64,000 bases of DNA. Source: RCIO01 sp035555795. Lineage in GTDB: Bacteria; Pseudomonadota; Alphaproteobacteria; Rhizobiales; Rhizobiaceae. The notes under the pieces are model-generated. The model was not told where the DNA came from and ran no database searches. It was given only the letters and a program-made list of their open reading frames with translations. Location: positions 1 through 64,000 of the forward strand of contig DATMGE010000073.1 of assembly GCA_035555795.1 (NCBI GenBank), read 5' to 3'. The translations under genes and the position numbers were made by a program. Positions 34,120 to 42,377 of the stretch are shown here, piece after piece (the first letter of the stretch is position 1; every line of letters begins with the position of its first letter).

Positions 34120-35628
34120 TTATTCGACCGAGAAATCGCTCAGCAGCATGATCTCATTGGTCTGGAAATTCGGCTCGTAGCTGATGCCGGGCCGCACCTT
34201 CATCGCACCCTGAAGCGTCGCGAAGTAGACGTCCTGAATAACCTCGTTCGTCCAGTATTCGATGAGTTCGCGATAGAGCCGGGTACGCTCCTCGCCCACG
34301 GCGGCATTTGCCTTCTCCACGGCAGGATCGATCATGGCCGCGAATTCCGGGCCGATCTGGCTGCGCTTCTGCGAGGACGGGAAGATCGCGTTGACGGTCA
34401 GCGAGGCGTCGCCCAGCAGATTGTCGTGGCCATATTGAAGGATCGCGCGGCGATTGTTGCCCTTGCTGAGCAGGATATCGCCCATTGCGGCGCGCTCCAG
34501 CGACACAACCTTGACGTTGAGCCCGATTGCATTGAGCTGCTCTGCCATCGCCTGAGCAATGAGCGGATTGTAGGGGTTGGCAGAGCCGAGCACGTAATAG
34601 GTCATCTCGGCCTTCGTATCGACGCCGTCGGCGGTGGCCTGCTTGATGAGATCGGCCGCAAGCGCCGGGTCGAATTCCGGTACTTTCAGGTCCGGATTGT
34701 AGCCGTCCACGAATCTGGAGATGATCTGCGCAGCGGGCTCGCCCGCGCCGTTCAGGAAGCCGTCGATCATGCCCTGACGGTCGATTGCGTGGCCGATCGC
34801 CCGCCGCACGCGGATATCGCTGAGCGGAGCGTCCTGCATGTCGAGACGCATGATGATGGTGTTCGGCAAGTCATAAGCCAGAACGCCGTCTCCGCCGAGA
34901 AGGTCGAGCGCGACGTTGGTCGCGACATCGGCTTCGCGGGTGTCGACCATGCCCACGCGCACCGCACCTTCCGGGCGGAACAGGTAGGTCGCCTTTGCGA
35001 CGTCGGGCTTGTCGCCCCAATAGTCGGCATATTGTTCAAGCACGATCTGCGCACCACGCTGCCATGATGCCATGCGATAGGGCCCGGTACCTACAGGCTG
35101 ATCGGTCACACCGTCTTCCGGCGTGCTGGGTGCGGAGATTGGCAGCGACGACAGGCGCAGCGGGAGGATCGGGTCAGGCGCGCTCATGGTAATGCGCAGC
35201 GCCTGCGGGCCGGTCGCCTCCGCTATGGCCTTGTTGGCGCCGAACAACTGGGCACGGATCGAGCAATTTACCTTGTCGCTGAAGATGCGGTTGATGCTCT
35301 TGGCTGCCGCTTCCGCATTCAACGCCGAACCGTCATGGAAGGTGACGCCTTCGCGGAGCGTAAAGTCCCAGACGCCCGGTGCCTCCTGGCGCCAATCCGT
35401 AGCCAGCAGCGGCTCGACCACGCCGGTCTCCACATTGCGCCGTGTCAGGCCCTCGCCGACATTGCCGCGCAGGATGCGCGAGGGTGCCGTGGTGTCGGAA
35501 TTGCAGAAATCCACGCCAGCCGGCTCTTCTGGCACGGCGATGGTGATCGCCGCGTCCTGCGCGAAAGTACCAGCGGATGCCATAAGGAAAAACGCAGCGG
35601 ACAACGCCGCGAAAGAAGCGCGCTTCAT
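34120..35628 (-). CDS. Dipeptide-type ABC transporter substrate-binding protein (family 5)
   Basis: A 502-residue periplasmic protein. The ATG at 35628 follows GGGAGGTTACCG and opens a signal peptide (KRASFAALSAAFFLMASAGTFA, cleaved near residue 24). Family landmarks are the EGLTRRNVETGVVEPLLATDW opening, LREGVTFHDGSALNAEAAAKS and VRRAIGHAIDRQGMIDGFLNGAG. It is the first gene of the operon that ends with the LysR gene, transcribed away from the hydrolase at 35903. The ligand is unknown. Confidence 0.93.
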   Translation of the reverse strand: MKRASFAALSAAFFLMASAGTFAQDAAITIAVPEEPAGVDFCNSDTTAPSRILRGNVGEGLTRRNVETGVVEPLLATDWRQEAPGVWDFTLREGVTFHDGSALNAEAAAKSINRIFSDKVNCSIRAQLFGANKAIAEATGPQALRITMSAPDPILPLRLSSLPISAPSTPEDGVTDQPVGTGPYRMASWQRGAQIVLEQYADYWGDKPDVAKATYLFRPEGAVRVGMVDTREADVATNVALDLLGGDGVLAYDLPNTIIMRLDMQDAPLSDIRVRRAIGHAIDRQGMIDGFLNGAGEPAAQIISRFVDGYNPDLKVPEFDPALAADLIKQATADGVDTKAEMTYYVLGSANPYNPLIAQAMAEQLNAIGLNVKVVSLERAAMGDILLSKGNNRRAILQYGHDNLLGDASLTVNAIFPSSQKRSQIGPEFAAMIDPAVEKANAAVGEERTRLYRELIEYWTNEVIQDVYFATLQGAMKVRPGISYEPNFQTNEIMLLSDFSVE

Positions 35629-35731
35629 CGGTAACCTCCCAGAATATCGACCTGCGGAGCCTCCTCGCCGCGCAGGACCATGCGGGCCTGTGCCCACTCC
35701 CTTTGAGTACACACCGAATAGCAAGCTGACC

Positions 35732-35770
35732 AATCTGAAAATCAGAAATCGGTTTTCATATAATCTGAAA
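35732..35770. promoter_or_regulatory. Direct repeats AATCTGAAA in divergent promoter region
   Basis: AATCTGAAA occurs at 35732-35740 and again at 35762-35770, 30 bases apart (about three turns), in AT-rich DNA between the binding protein and hydrolase genes. CTGAAAATCAG (35735-35745) is itself palindromic. A LysR-type activator could bind here. The sites are seen; the function is inferred. Confidence 0.4.
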
Positions 35771-35902
35771 TTGGGAACATAGATCTTTACTTTTCAATGA
35801 GTTGACAACCCGCTTCCTACCCCCAGCAGATCTGCGCAACATTGACGATATCCGTCTCCAGCAACTACTCCCGTTCAAACTCGATTGCTTACGGGAGGAG
35901 AC

Positions 35903-36877
35903 GTGACGATCGCGGCGGAAGATATTTTCGGCTTGCTGTCCCGGCAGTCCGTGCTCGCACCACGGGGCTTGCATCCGAACGTGCACGCGGTGCTCGCGGA
36001 ATTGAATGCACAGACGCCGCTCTCATATCCCTACGACGTCAACCAGATGCGCCAGCGCGCCAGCCGGCAACTCGCTTTCGCAGCCCCGACTGATGCCACG
36101 GCTTCCGTTGAACGCGTGGCCACGTCGAGGCGCGATGTTCCGCTGCGTATCTACATCCCCGACAACGATGCTGGACGCGCGGCGATCCTCTATTTTCACG
36201 GCGGCGGATGGGTCACGGGAACGCTAGATCTCTACGACGCACAGTTGCGGCTGCTCGCCAAAGCGAGCCGCGCTGTCGTCATCGGAGTCGGTTACCGTCC
36301 CGCGCCGGAGCAGCGTCATCCCGGTGCCGATCTCGACGCCGATGATGCCTATGATTGGGCCTGCAAGCGTTACGGTGCCCATCGCGCAATCATCGTTGCA
36401 GGTGACAGCTCCGGCGGCCATATCGCGGCCACGCTCACATATGGAGCGGTTTTGCGCGGCCCGGCGCCCGCAATGCAGGTGCTCATCTATCCTATTCTCG
36501 ACCGCGAAATGGATTCCTGGTCGTTCAGGCAATTCGGCGAAGGCGGCATTCTCGGCTCCGCCCTGATGCAATGGTACTGGGACCAGTACCTCCAGCCAGG
36601 GCAGATTCCGGACGATGAATCGCTTTCGCCGCTGCGCGCGCCAGACCTCTCGGCGCAGCCGCCCACCCTGCTGATCGCTGCCGGACATGACGTGCTTCTC
36701 GCGCAGAACCGCGCCTTTGCCGCACGACTGGCGCTAGCTGGCGTACCCGTCCGCTACCTTGAACATCCTGACATGATCCACGGTTACCTGCGATGGACCG
36801 GCCGGGTCTCCCAGTCCCTTCGGACGATCCAAGACATCGCTGACGAAATCGAGAGGCGAACGAGCCATGGGCGATAG
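35903..36877 (+). CDS. Alpha/beta hydrolase (hormone-sensitive lipase family)
   Basis: A 324-residue esterase-like enzyme. The GTG at 35903 follows GGGAGGAGAC, better placed than the TTG at 35885. The oxyanion motif is HGGGW (99-103). The nucleophile lies in GDSSGG (S169), with D263 (GHDVL) and H293 (MIHGY) completing the triad. The enzyme should be cytoplasmic, with no signal peptide. Divergent from the transporter operon, it may hydrolyse an imported ester or acylated compound. Its end overlaps the next gene by 11 bases. Confidence 0.9.
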   Translation: MTIAAEDIFGLLSRQSVLAPRGLHPNVHAVLAELNAQTPLSYPYDVNQMRQRASRQLAFAAPTDATASVERVATSRRDVPLRIYIPDNDAGRAAILYFHGGGWVTGTLDLYDAQLRLLAKASRAVVIGVGYRPAPEQRHPGADLDADDAYDWACKRYGAHRAIIVAGDSSGGHIAATLTYGAVLRGPAPAMQVLIYPILDREMDSWSFRQFGEGGILGSALMQWYWDQYLQPGQIPDDESLSPLRAPDLSAQPPTLLIAAGHDVLLAQNRAFAARLALAGVPVRYLEHPDMIHGYLRWTGRVSQSLRTIQDIADEIERRTSHGR

Positions 36878-38300
36878 CATTGATAGAAAGAAGGCCTTTG
36901 TCGGCATCCAGCTGAATCCGACCTCCTTCCAGGACGAAGGCGTTCCCGAAGTGCTGGATACCGTCGTGGAACGCGGTGCCGTCAATACGATCATGGTGTC
37001 GGCGATCTGCTGGAGCTACGGTCTGGGCGGCCGCGCGAAACCTGGCAACAGGCTGGCCGATCACGGCTCCCAAGAGTATCTGCATGACTTCCATGGCGGC
37101 AACTTTGCTACCACACACCCCGAATATTACACGCAGACCGCACTCGGACCGCTGACCAAATCACCCCACTACGGCGACTGGGACGTGCTCGAGGCGATGC
37201 TGCCGGAGACGAGCAAGCGCGACCTCGAAACCTACGTGATCGTCGAGGAAAGCTCGGTCATGCCGGCCTTCCACAAGCTTCCGAACTACGCGAAATGCAC
37301 CGAGATCGACATTTGGGGCCGTCCGAGTTCGAAAGGCTGCCTGAACAATCCCGATTACCGCAACTATCAGCTTAGCGTCGTCGAGGACCTCACAAAGAGC
37401 TATCCGATCAATGGCCTGATGTGGCTATGCGAACGGGTCGGACCGCTCAATACAATGCTGCAGGAACCGTTGTTCGAAGACATCTGGACCGGCTTCTACC
37501 TGCCGAGCGGCAAGCCGGGTTGCTTCTGCCAGCATTGCCAGAAGCAGGCGCGCGACAAGGGCATCGATCCGGAAGCCGCCCGCCGCGGCCTTCTCGAGCT
37601 TGCCGAATGGAACCGTCGCGTCGCTGCGGGTGACATCCCAAGGGATGGCGCTTTCGTCACGGCCTGGCGGATCTTCCTTCGCTTCCCGGAGGTACTCGCC
37701 TGGCAACAGCTCTGGCTCGACAAGTATTGGGGCATCCACAAGGAGGTCTACGGCTCGGTCAAGGTCGCACGGCCCGACATCCAGGTCGGCTTCCCGACAC
37801 ATCCCGGAGTGGGCTTCAGCCCGTTCTTCCGCGCCGATACCGACTACGAACAGATTGCCGACTTCGCGGATTTCGTAAGGCTCAGCGCCTACAATTTCGC
37901 GTCCGGTCCTCGGTTCGAAAATTGGCTGAAAGGCATGGGCCGCTCGTTATGGGCAGATCTGGACGGCGATACCCGCTACCGTATGGCGGGCGGCATGCTG
38001 GGCTCCGAGTTGCCGAAGCAGGACGACATGCAGGCCGGCTGGCCGTCGAGTTTCGTCGGCGGCGAGGTCAGACGCGCCATGGCGGCGAGCAAGGGCAACC
38101 TCGCCTGCTATTCGGGCATCGATATCGATATCCCGTCAGGGAAGAAGCCGTCGTCCGCCACTCCGGAGGGCGTTCATGACGCAGTGCTGGATGCGTTCCA
38201 AGCGGGCGCGCCTGGTGTGATCCTTGCCCGCAAATATTCCGAAATGATGCTGGCTAACCTGTCGGGCGCCGGTCGAGCTTTGCGGTCGATCTTCAACTGA
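36867..38300 (+). CDS. Unrecognised 477-residue protein with a CFCQHC motif, possibly TIM-barrel glycosidase-like
   Basis: I do not recognise the family. Visible features are a start like a barrel enzyme (FVGIQLNPTSFQDEGV, then INTIMV-type strand), acidic tips such as VIVEESS (about 125-130) and LMWLCERVG (about 184-192), and a CFCQHC cluster at 219-224 that could bind metal. LWADLDGDTRYRMAG and GIDIDIPSG lie in the C-terminal third. No signal peptide. The pattern of strands ending in Glu or Asp resembles some glycoside-hydrolase-like barrels. Translational overlap with the hydrolase suggests the two act together on the substrate of the adjacent transporter. Confidence 0.7.
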   Translation: MGDSIDRKKAFVGIQLNPTSFQDEGVPEVLDTVVERGAVNTIMVSAICWSYGLGGRAKPGNRLADHGSQEYLHDFHGGNFATTHPEYYTQTALGPLTKSPHYGDWDVLEAMLPETSKRDLETYVIVEESSVMPAFHKLPNYAKCTEIDIWGRPSSKGCLNNPDYRNYQLSVVEDLTKSYPINGLMWLCERVGPLNTMLQEPLFEDIWTGFYLPSGKPGCFCQHCQKQARDKGIDPEAARRGLLELAEWNRRVAAGDIPRDGAFVTAWRIFLRFPEVLAWQQLWLDKYWGIHKEVYGSVKVARPDIQVGFPTHPGVGFSPFFRADTDYEQIADFADFVRLSAYNFASGPRFENWLKGMGRSLWADLDGDTRYRMAGGMLGSELPKQDDMQAGWPSSFVGGEVRRAMAASKGNLACYSGIDIDIPSGKKPSSATPEGVHDAVLDAFQAGAPGVILARKYSEMMLANLSGAGRALRSIFN

Positions 38301-38479
38301 ACGCAAGGTGGATTGAGCGTAGAGGCGCCTCTAGCAGGGGTCTCAGCCATGATCAGGCGCATGGCACGCAGCGAATGGCCGTTCGGCTCCTCGCATGCAT
38401 TGTCGTCCTGTCTTGCCTGGCGAGGAAGCCTCCCCCCTGTGGGGGGCATTCGCCGCGCTATTATGCAACCCCTGCGCCG

Positions 38480-38992
38480 TCAGAGCGGTTTCTTCATGGC
38501 GCAACGTTTTGTTGCGGGTAGCCCTGCGCGTTCTTCGGCATCCAGGATGGCCTTCAGCCGGGGATTAAGCTCCTCGCAATCCAGTGTGATGAAGCCAAGC
38601 CTTTGATAGTAGGGCTCATTCCAGGGTACATCCCTGAATGTGGTCAGGGACAGCGCATCGATTCCACGATCGGCGGCAAATCGCTGCGCCGCTCCCATCA
38701 ATTTCCTTCCAATACCGCGCCTCTGCTGATCGCGATGGACTGCCATCTGCCAGATATGCAGGGCGTCTGGCGTCATCTCTCCGTTCAGGAAAGCCACGAT
38801 GCCATGGCCTTGCAGCTCCGCGACAAAAGCAACGCCATCTGCGATCAGGGCAAGATGCCGTTCCTTCGACTGAACGGCATCGTCGGCGATCCATTCCAGC
38901 CCCGGCCATTGCCGGAATATCTCACCGGAACTGCGTTCGATCTCCGGCAAAACGGAGACATCGCGATCATTCGCGAATCTGATGCTTGTCAT
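38480..38992 (-). CDS. GNAT-family N-acetyltransferase
   Basis: A 170-residue acetyltransferase. The acetyl-CoA site is in WQMAVHRDQQRRGIGRKLMGAA (the Q/R-x-x-G-x-G/A motif), preceded by a beta strand ending in LHIW. RDVPWNEPYYQRLGF near the C-terminus is typical of the group. The acceptor is unknown. It stands alone between a convergent gene and a tRNA gene, and is probably a housekeeping or detoxifying enzyme. Confidence 0.88.
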   Translation of the reverse strand: MTSIRFANDRDVSVLPEIERSSGEIFRQWPGLEWIADDAVQSKERHLALIADGVAFVAELQGHGIVAFLNGEMTPDALHIWQMAVHRDQQRRGIGRKLMGAAQRFAADRGIDALSLTTFRDVPWNEPYYQRLGFITLDCEELNPRLKAILDAEERAGLPATKRCAMKKPL

Positions 38993-39186
38993 GTGCGCAG
39001 CTTAAGGTGAATCGGAGCCAAGATCCCGAGCGATAGATGCAAATGAGGTTCGACTGCTGCCGTCGCAGATCTTCAAAGCAGTCAGAACATGGCCTGGAAA
39101 CGACGGTGATTTGCGGGGCGCATTGCCACTTGGGACGATCCGGTAACGGCGGCAATATTGCGCCATGGAATGCGATCAGCGGCAAA

Positions 39187-39277
39187 TGGCGGAGAGGATG
39201 GGATTCGAACCCACGAGACCCTTTTGAGGTCTACTCCCTTAGCAGGGGAGCGCCTTCGACCACTCGGCCACCTCTCC
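39187..39277 (-). tRNA. tRNA-Ser (anticodon GCU)
   Basis: The minus strand reads GGAGAGGTGGCCGAGTGGTC at the 5' end. The anticodon arm is CTCCC-CTGCTAA-GGGAG with anticodon GCT (plus-strand 39241-39243). A long variable arm follows, then the T arm GGGTTCGAATCCC and acceptor CCTCTCC with discriminator G. The 7-base acceptor stem pairs fully and CCA is encoded (39187-39189). The large variable arm confirms a class II tRNA for serine codons AGC and AGU. Confidence 0.97.
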
Positions 39278-39341
39278 GGTGCGTCGCTGGATAAAGAAAT
39301 GTGGCGAGACAATCAATCGCTATGTCGCGCCACGCGACGCC

Positions 39342-40274
39342 TCATTTCCCGATTGCCACACATACGATCGCCGCGGCACGGAAAATCATCGTGTCGACGG
39401 CGCGATTGCGCGTGATTTCCTTCTCCGACAGAAGCGCCGGCAAAGATGAAGCGCTGCCGATCCCGGCAACGAGATCGACCAGGCGCCTCTGGCGCGGCGG
39501 CAGAAGGTCGCCGAAGGCGGCGCAGAAGCTGCGTGTCTGGCTGCGTATTTCAAGCAGCCGCCGCAGCACGCCGGGCCGCACGATGCGGGCCAGGATGTTG
39601 CGGGCATAGCTCACCTCAAAATGGGTGAACGTGCCGTCATGGCGCCGGTAGAGGATCGTCGGCTGCGGATCGAATACCACCCGCCCGAACGCCGACACAA
39701 CCAGGTAGCACCACCAGTCATGCATCAGCGCGTCGCCGGGCAGCGGGCGCGACAGCAGAAGCCTGCGCGCTGCCTGGTTCATCGCGATCGTGCAGCCCAT
39801 CGCGATATTCTCGATCAGCGCATTGCCGAAGGAGGGACGCGTATCCTCGGGCGGTATCGCCCCGACGATCCTCAGCCGCTCATCGGTGACGCTGACGCGC
39901 GAGCAATAGAGAAGCGGCATGTCCGACGGGCCGGCAGCCGCCAGCATGTCGCCGGCGCGTGCCACCCGGTCGGGCAGCCAAAAATCGTCCTGATCGGCGA
40001 ACATGACGATATCGGCAGTCTCGTCAGCCTCCGCCAACAGGCGGAAGAAGCTCTGCGCCGGGCCGAGATTGCTGCCGGAATCGATGATCGCAGCTGCGGG
40101 AAACAGTTTCCGGGCGGTCTCCACCGAACCATCCTGCGAGCCGTCATCGCGCAGGCGAAGCCGGACATCCGCCATATGCTGACGCCGCAGGCTCTCGGCA
40201 AATTCCGGCAGGAAGCGCGCGCCATTATAGGTCGACAGAAGAATCTCGGCAGTGGGATAGGCGGCCATAATCAT
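39342..40274 (-). CDS. Glycosyltransferase family 2 (rhamnosyltransferase-like)
   Basis: A 310-residue GT-A enzyme. The N-terminus has AEILLSTYNGARFLPEF, the nucleotide-binding DDGSQDGS and the metal-binding region ADQDDFWLPDRV, a form common in RfbF-like rhamnosyltransferases. The end is basic and hydrophobic, suggesting membrane association. ATG codons at 40274 and 40268 and a GTG at 40283 are all possible starts. Likely role: adding a sugar to surface polysaccharide, in keeping with rgpF and the exporter nearby. Confidence 0.87.
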   Translation of the reverse strand: MIMAAYPTAEILLSTYNGARFLPEFAESLRRQHMADVRLRLRDDGSQDGSVETARKLFPAAAIIDSGSNLGPAQSFFRLLAEADETADIVMFADQDDFWLPDRVARAGDMLAAAGPSDMPLLYCSRVSVTDERLRIVGAIPPEDTRPSFGNALIENIAMGCTIAMNQAARRLLLSRPLPGDALMHDWWCYLVVSAFGRVVFDPQPTILYRRHDGTFTHFEVSYARNILARIVRPGVLRRLLEIRSQTRSFCAAFGDLLPPRQRRLVDLVAGIGSASSLPALLSEKEITRNRAVDTMIFRAAAIVCVAIGK

Positions 40275-40504
40275 CGGAGCCACGTTCGCTTTCGGAACAC
40301 CCTTCCTCTAGCCTAAATCCAGACATATTGACAGCGAAGCGCCGCGCTGATCTTCCGCGACAATACTTTCCCGCCATAAAAATATATACTTGTATCTTAC
40401 CGAATTCACGAAGCTTGCGTGAAACTTGCAGACACAAAACACCATGTTTCCCGACGTTAAATTTGCATGTATTGTGAATATGTTCATTGAGGGAGCCTCC
40501 ACAA

Positions 40505-40885
40505 ATGACGACCCTATCCACAGTCTCTTCTTTCCCGGCTTTCCCTTCCAAGCCGTCTTCCGAGGCTCCCAGGAAGTCGGACGAAGGATTCGAGAATTTC
40601 GTTGCCGACAGCAAACCGGAGCTGTCAGGGCTTCCATTCGAGAAATCCGAAGAGTTGTCGGGGCTTCCGTTCGAACAACTGCCGATTGCCGATGGTCTCC
40701 CGTTCGAACCGACACCCGGCGGCATCGATGGCCTGCCTTTCGAGCCGACACCAATCGTCGACGGCCTCCCATTCGAGCCTGAAGCGCCCAGCCAGGACCT
40801 GATCGCGACGCAGCGGCTGGCCTACCTGCTCTGGAGCGGCCAGATCGGCGCGGATGGCGCCCTGCCCTCGGACCGGGACGTCTGA
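40505..40885 (+). CDS. Small protein with five GLPFE tandem repeats
   Basis: A 126-residue protein of no recognised family. Residues 1-40 are Ser/Pro-rich (TTLSTVSSFPAFPSKPSS). The sequence GLPFE then recurs at 42-46, 53-57, 64-68, 76-80 and 87-91, a period of 11-12 residues with linkers like PTPxxD. The C-terminal 30 residues form a predicted helix (DLIATQRLAYLLWSGQIG) and a polar tail. There is no signal peptide or membrane segment. Codons differ between repeats, so the peptide is under selection. A GAGGGAG site precedes the ATG, and the 230-base AT-rich upstream gap suggests its own promoter. It diverges from the glycosyltransferase at 39342. Confidence 0.75.
   Translation: MTTLSTVSSFPAFPSKPSSEAPRKSDEGFENFVADSKPELSGLPFEKSEELSGLPFEQLPIADGLPFEPTPGGIDGLPFEPTPIVDGLPFEPEAPSQDLIATQRLAYLLWSGQIGADGALPSDRDV
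40622..40786 (+). repeat. Five tandem coding repeats of about 33 bases (GLPFE units)
   Basis: The units encode LSGLPFEKSEE, LSGLPFEQLPI, ADGLPFEPTPGG, IDGLPFEPTPI and VDGLPFEPEAP. The DNA of each GLPFE differs at third positions (for example GGGCTTCCATTCGAG against GGCCTGCCTTTCGAG), so the repeat is old or selected at protein level. Confidence 0.85.
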
Positions 40886-40897
40886 TCGTCTCGCAGT

Positions 40898-41545
40898 TCA
40901 GCGGCGTGCATTCAGCGCCGAAATGCATTCCTGAAACAGATCCTTCGCGCCGCAAATGGCAGGAAGCTCCACGCGCAGCCGGGCAAAGGCAGTCTGCCGC
41001 CAGGGGCGCGGCTGCGTGCCCGACAGGGTGACGCGCACCACCGTGGGCAGCCTGTCGGGGAAAGCCCAGCGCTGGGCAAATTCACCATCCGCACCCGCAT
41101 AAGCCAGTCCAAGCCGCGCATCGCCACGGATCAGGGGAAGATCCTCGCCGCCACCTTGCGGCGGATAGGCGCGACGCGCGCGTATGACGGCCGCCTCCCC
41201 GCCGGCGCTGCCATTGAGATAGGTCACATGGTCGAAGCCGGCGCGCGGCCCGTAGCCCAGTGCGGGCCGCAGGAAGACCACGGTATCGGCCTGGCCGCTG
41301 AAGGCGATGGCGCCAGCCATCGGCCCGTCCGCCTGGATGGGCTGCGCCGCCTCGAGATCCTCCACGATACGGTCGAGCACGATCGCGGCGGTGTCTTCGC
41401 GCGTGCCCAGCGCGACGATGTTGCCCCAACTGCGCAGCCATGTACCGGTATAGAGCGCGATGCCGCCGAAGAGCAGGGTCGCCAGAACCAGCGCCAGCAG
41501 CGCTTCCAGCAGGGTGAAACCCTTGCGGCGCGCGCGACGCGTCAC
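40898..41545 (-). CDS. gspJ: Type II secretion minor pseudopilin GspJ
   Basis: A 215-residue minor pseudopilin. A basic leader (TRRARRKG) is followed by the prepilin cleavage site G/FTLLEALLALVLATLL with Glu at +5. The globular part has the length and beta-rich character of GspJ, which forms the tip complex with GspH, GspI and GspK. The GTG start overlaps the gspI stop (GTGA). It ends the rgpF-gspFGHIJ operon, 12 bases from the convergent GLPFE gene. Confidence 0.85.
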   Translation of the reverse strand: MTRRARRKGFTLLEALLALVLATLLFGGIALYTGTWLRSWGNIVALGTREDTAAIVLDRIVEDLEAAQPIQADGPMAGAIAFSGQADTVVFLRPALGYGPRAGFDHVTYLNGSAGGEAAVIRARRAYPPQGGGEDLPLIRGDARLGLAYAGADGEFAQRWAFPDRLPTVVRVTLSGTQPRPWRQTAFARLRVELPAICGAKDLFQECISALNARR

Positions 41546-41910
41546 AGGCGCCCCATGCGCACGGTTTCCAGGACGGCGCCCCGTGCCGACGCCACCTTGA
41601 CGGAATAGAGCACCCAGCCGGCATCGCGCAGGTCGTCTTCCCGCTCGAAACGGTAGCGCGCAATCTCGATCTCATAGTCGCCGACGGTGACGCGACCGGG
41701 ACGCAGCGGCGCGACGGCGGCGGCAGCGGCCATCGCCTGCTGAAGGTCAGCACGGCGCTGGGTGGATCGGTCGAGGCCACGCGTCGCCCCGGCGACGCCG
41801 CCGATCGTGGCGGCGATGGGCGCCAGCATCAGCAGCGCGATGATGAAGGCGGCCATCACCTCGATCAGCGTGAAACCGCGCCGCGCGCGCCTTGCCGGCC
41901 GGGCGCTCAT
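41542..41910 (-). CDS. gspI: Type II secretion minor pseudopilin GspI
   Basis: A 122-residue minor pseudopilin with a basic leader and the cleavage site G/FTLIEVMAAFIIALLML, Glu at +5. The size fits GspI, the smallest of the tip pseudopilins. The start overlaps the gspH stop by 4 bases (ATGA). It acts in the inner membrane and periplasm as part of the pseudopilus. Confidence 0.86.
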   Translation of the reverse strand: MSARPARRARRGFTLIEVMAAFIIALLMLAPIAATIGGVAGATRGLDRSTQRRADLQQAMAAAAAVAPLRPGRVTVGDYEIEIARYRFEREDDLRDAGWVLYSVKVASARGAVLETVRMGRL

Positions 41911-42377
41911 ATGCGTGACATCTCCACGCGGCCCGTCAGCCAGTCGACGCGCAACTGCACGGACCTGCCATTGGCCGACAGCGTCAGCACGCCGCCGCAG
42001 GAGCGGCCGTCGGGCAGGAAGCGCAGCGCCCTCACCCCGGCCACCGTGGGGCAGAGGCTGGACGTCATCCAGTCGAGCCCCACGCCTTCGCGCAGGCGCA
42101 GCGGATGTTGCGCGCCGGCGGCGGCAACCTGGCCGCTGCGCGGATCGACGAAGATATCGGCAGGAGCGCGGTTGCGGATCGCCGAAGCACGGCCTTCGCG
42201 GAATTGCGCGGCAACCCGCGCCGCCTCGGCGCGCAGTTCGACATCGGTGAGCCCTACGCGGGGCCGCGGCATCAGCACGAATGCGGCAAGCGACAGCACC
42301 GCCAGCGCCAGGACGACGTCCAGCAGCACCACGCCACGCCGGCGGCGCCGGCTGCTACCTGTTGCCCAGTTGCGCAC
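41907..42377 (-). CDS. gspH: Type II secretion minor pseudopilin GspH
   Basis: A 156-residue pseudopilin. The GTG at 42377 lies inside the end of gspG; the longer upstream frame is a shadow of gspG. The leader SSRRRRRG is followed by VVLLDVVLALAVLSL. Position +5 after the cleavage glycine is Asp rather than the usual Glu. The downstream ELRAEAARVAAQFREGRASAIRNRAPADIFVD matches the helix-to-strand transition of GspH. Confidence 0.83.
   Translation of the reverse strand: MRNWATGSSRRRRRGVVLLDVVLALAVLSLAAFVLMPRPRVGLTDVELRAEAARVAAQFREGRASAIRNRAPADIFVDPRSGQVAAAGAQHPLRLREGVGLDWMTSSLCPTVAGVRALRFLPDGRSCGGVLTLSANGRSVQLRVDWLTGRVEMSRI

Noticed and set aside
38432..38446. CCCCCC-TGT-GGGGGG hairpin between convergent genes
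   Set aside because: Only six base pairs and no T-run. It may help to end transcription, but there is too little to call a terminator.
40505..40885. Reading the GLPFE protein as a proven RiPP precursor
   Set aside because: Repeats alone are not enough. No radical SAM, grasp ligase, cyclase or leader peptidase gene was recognised in the window.
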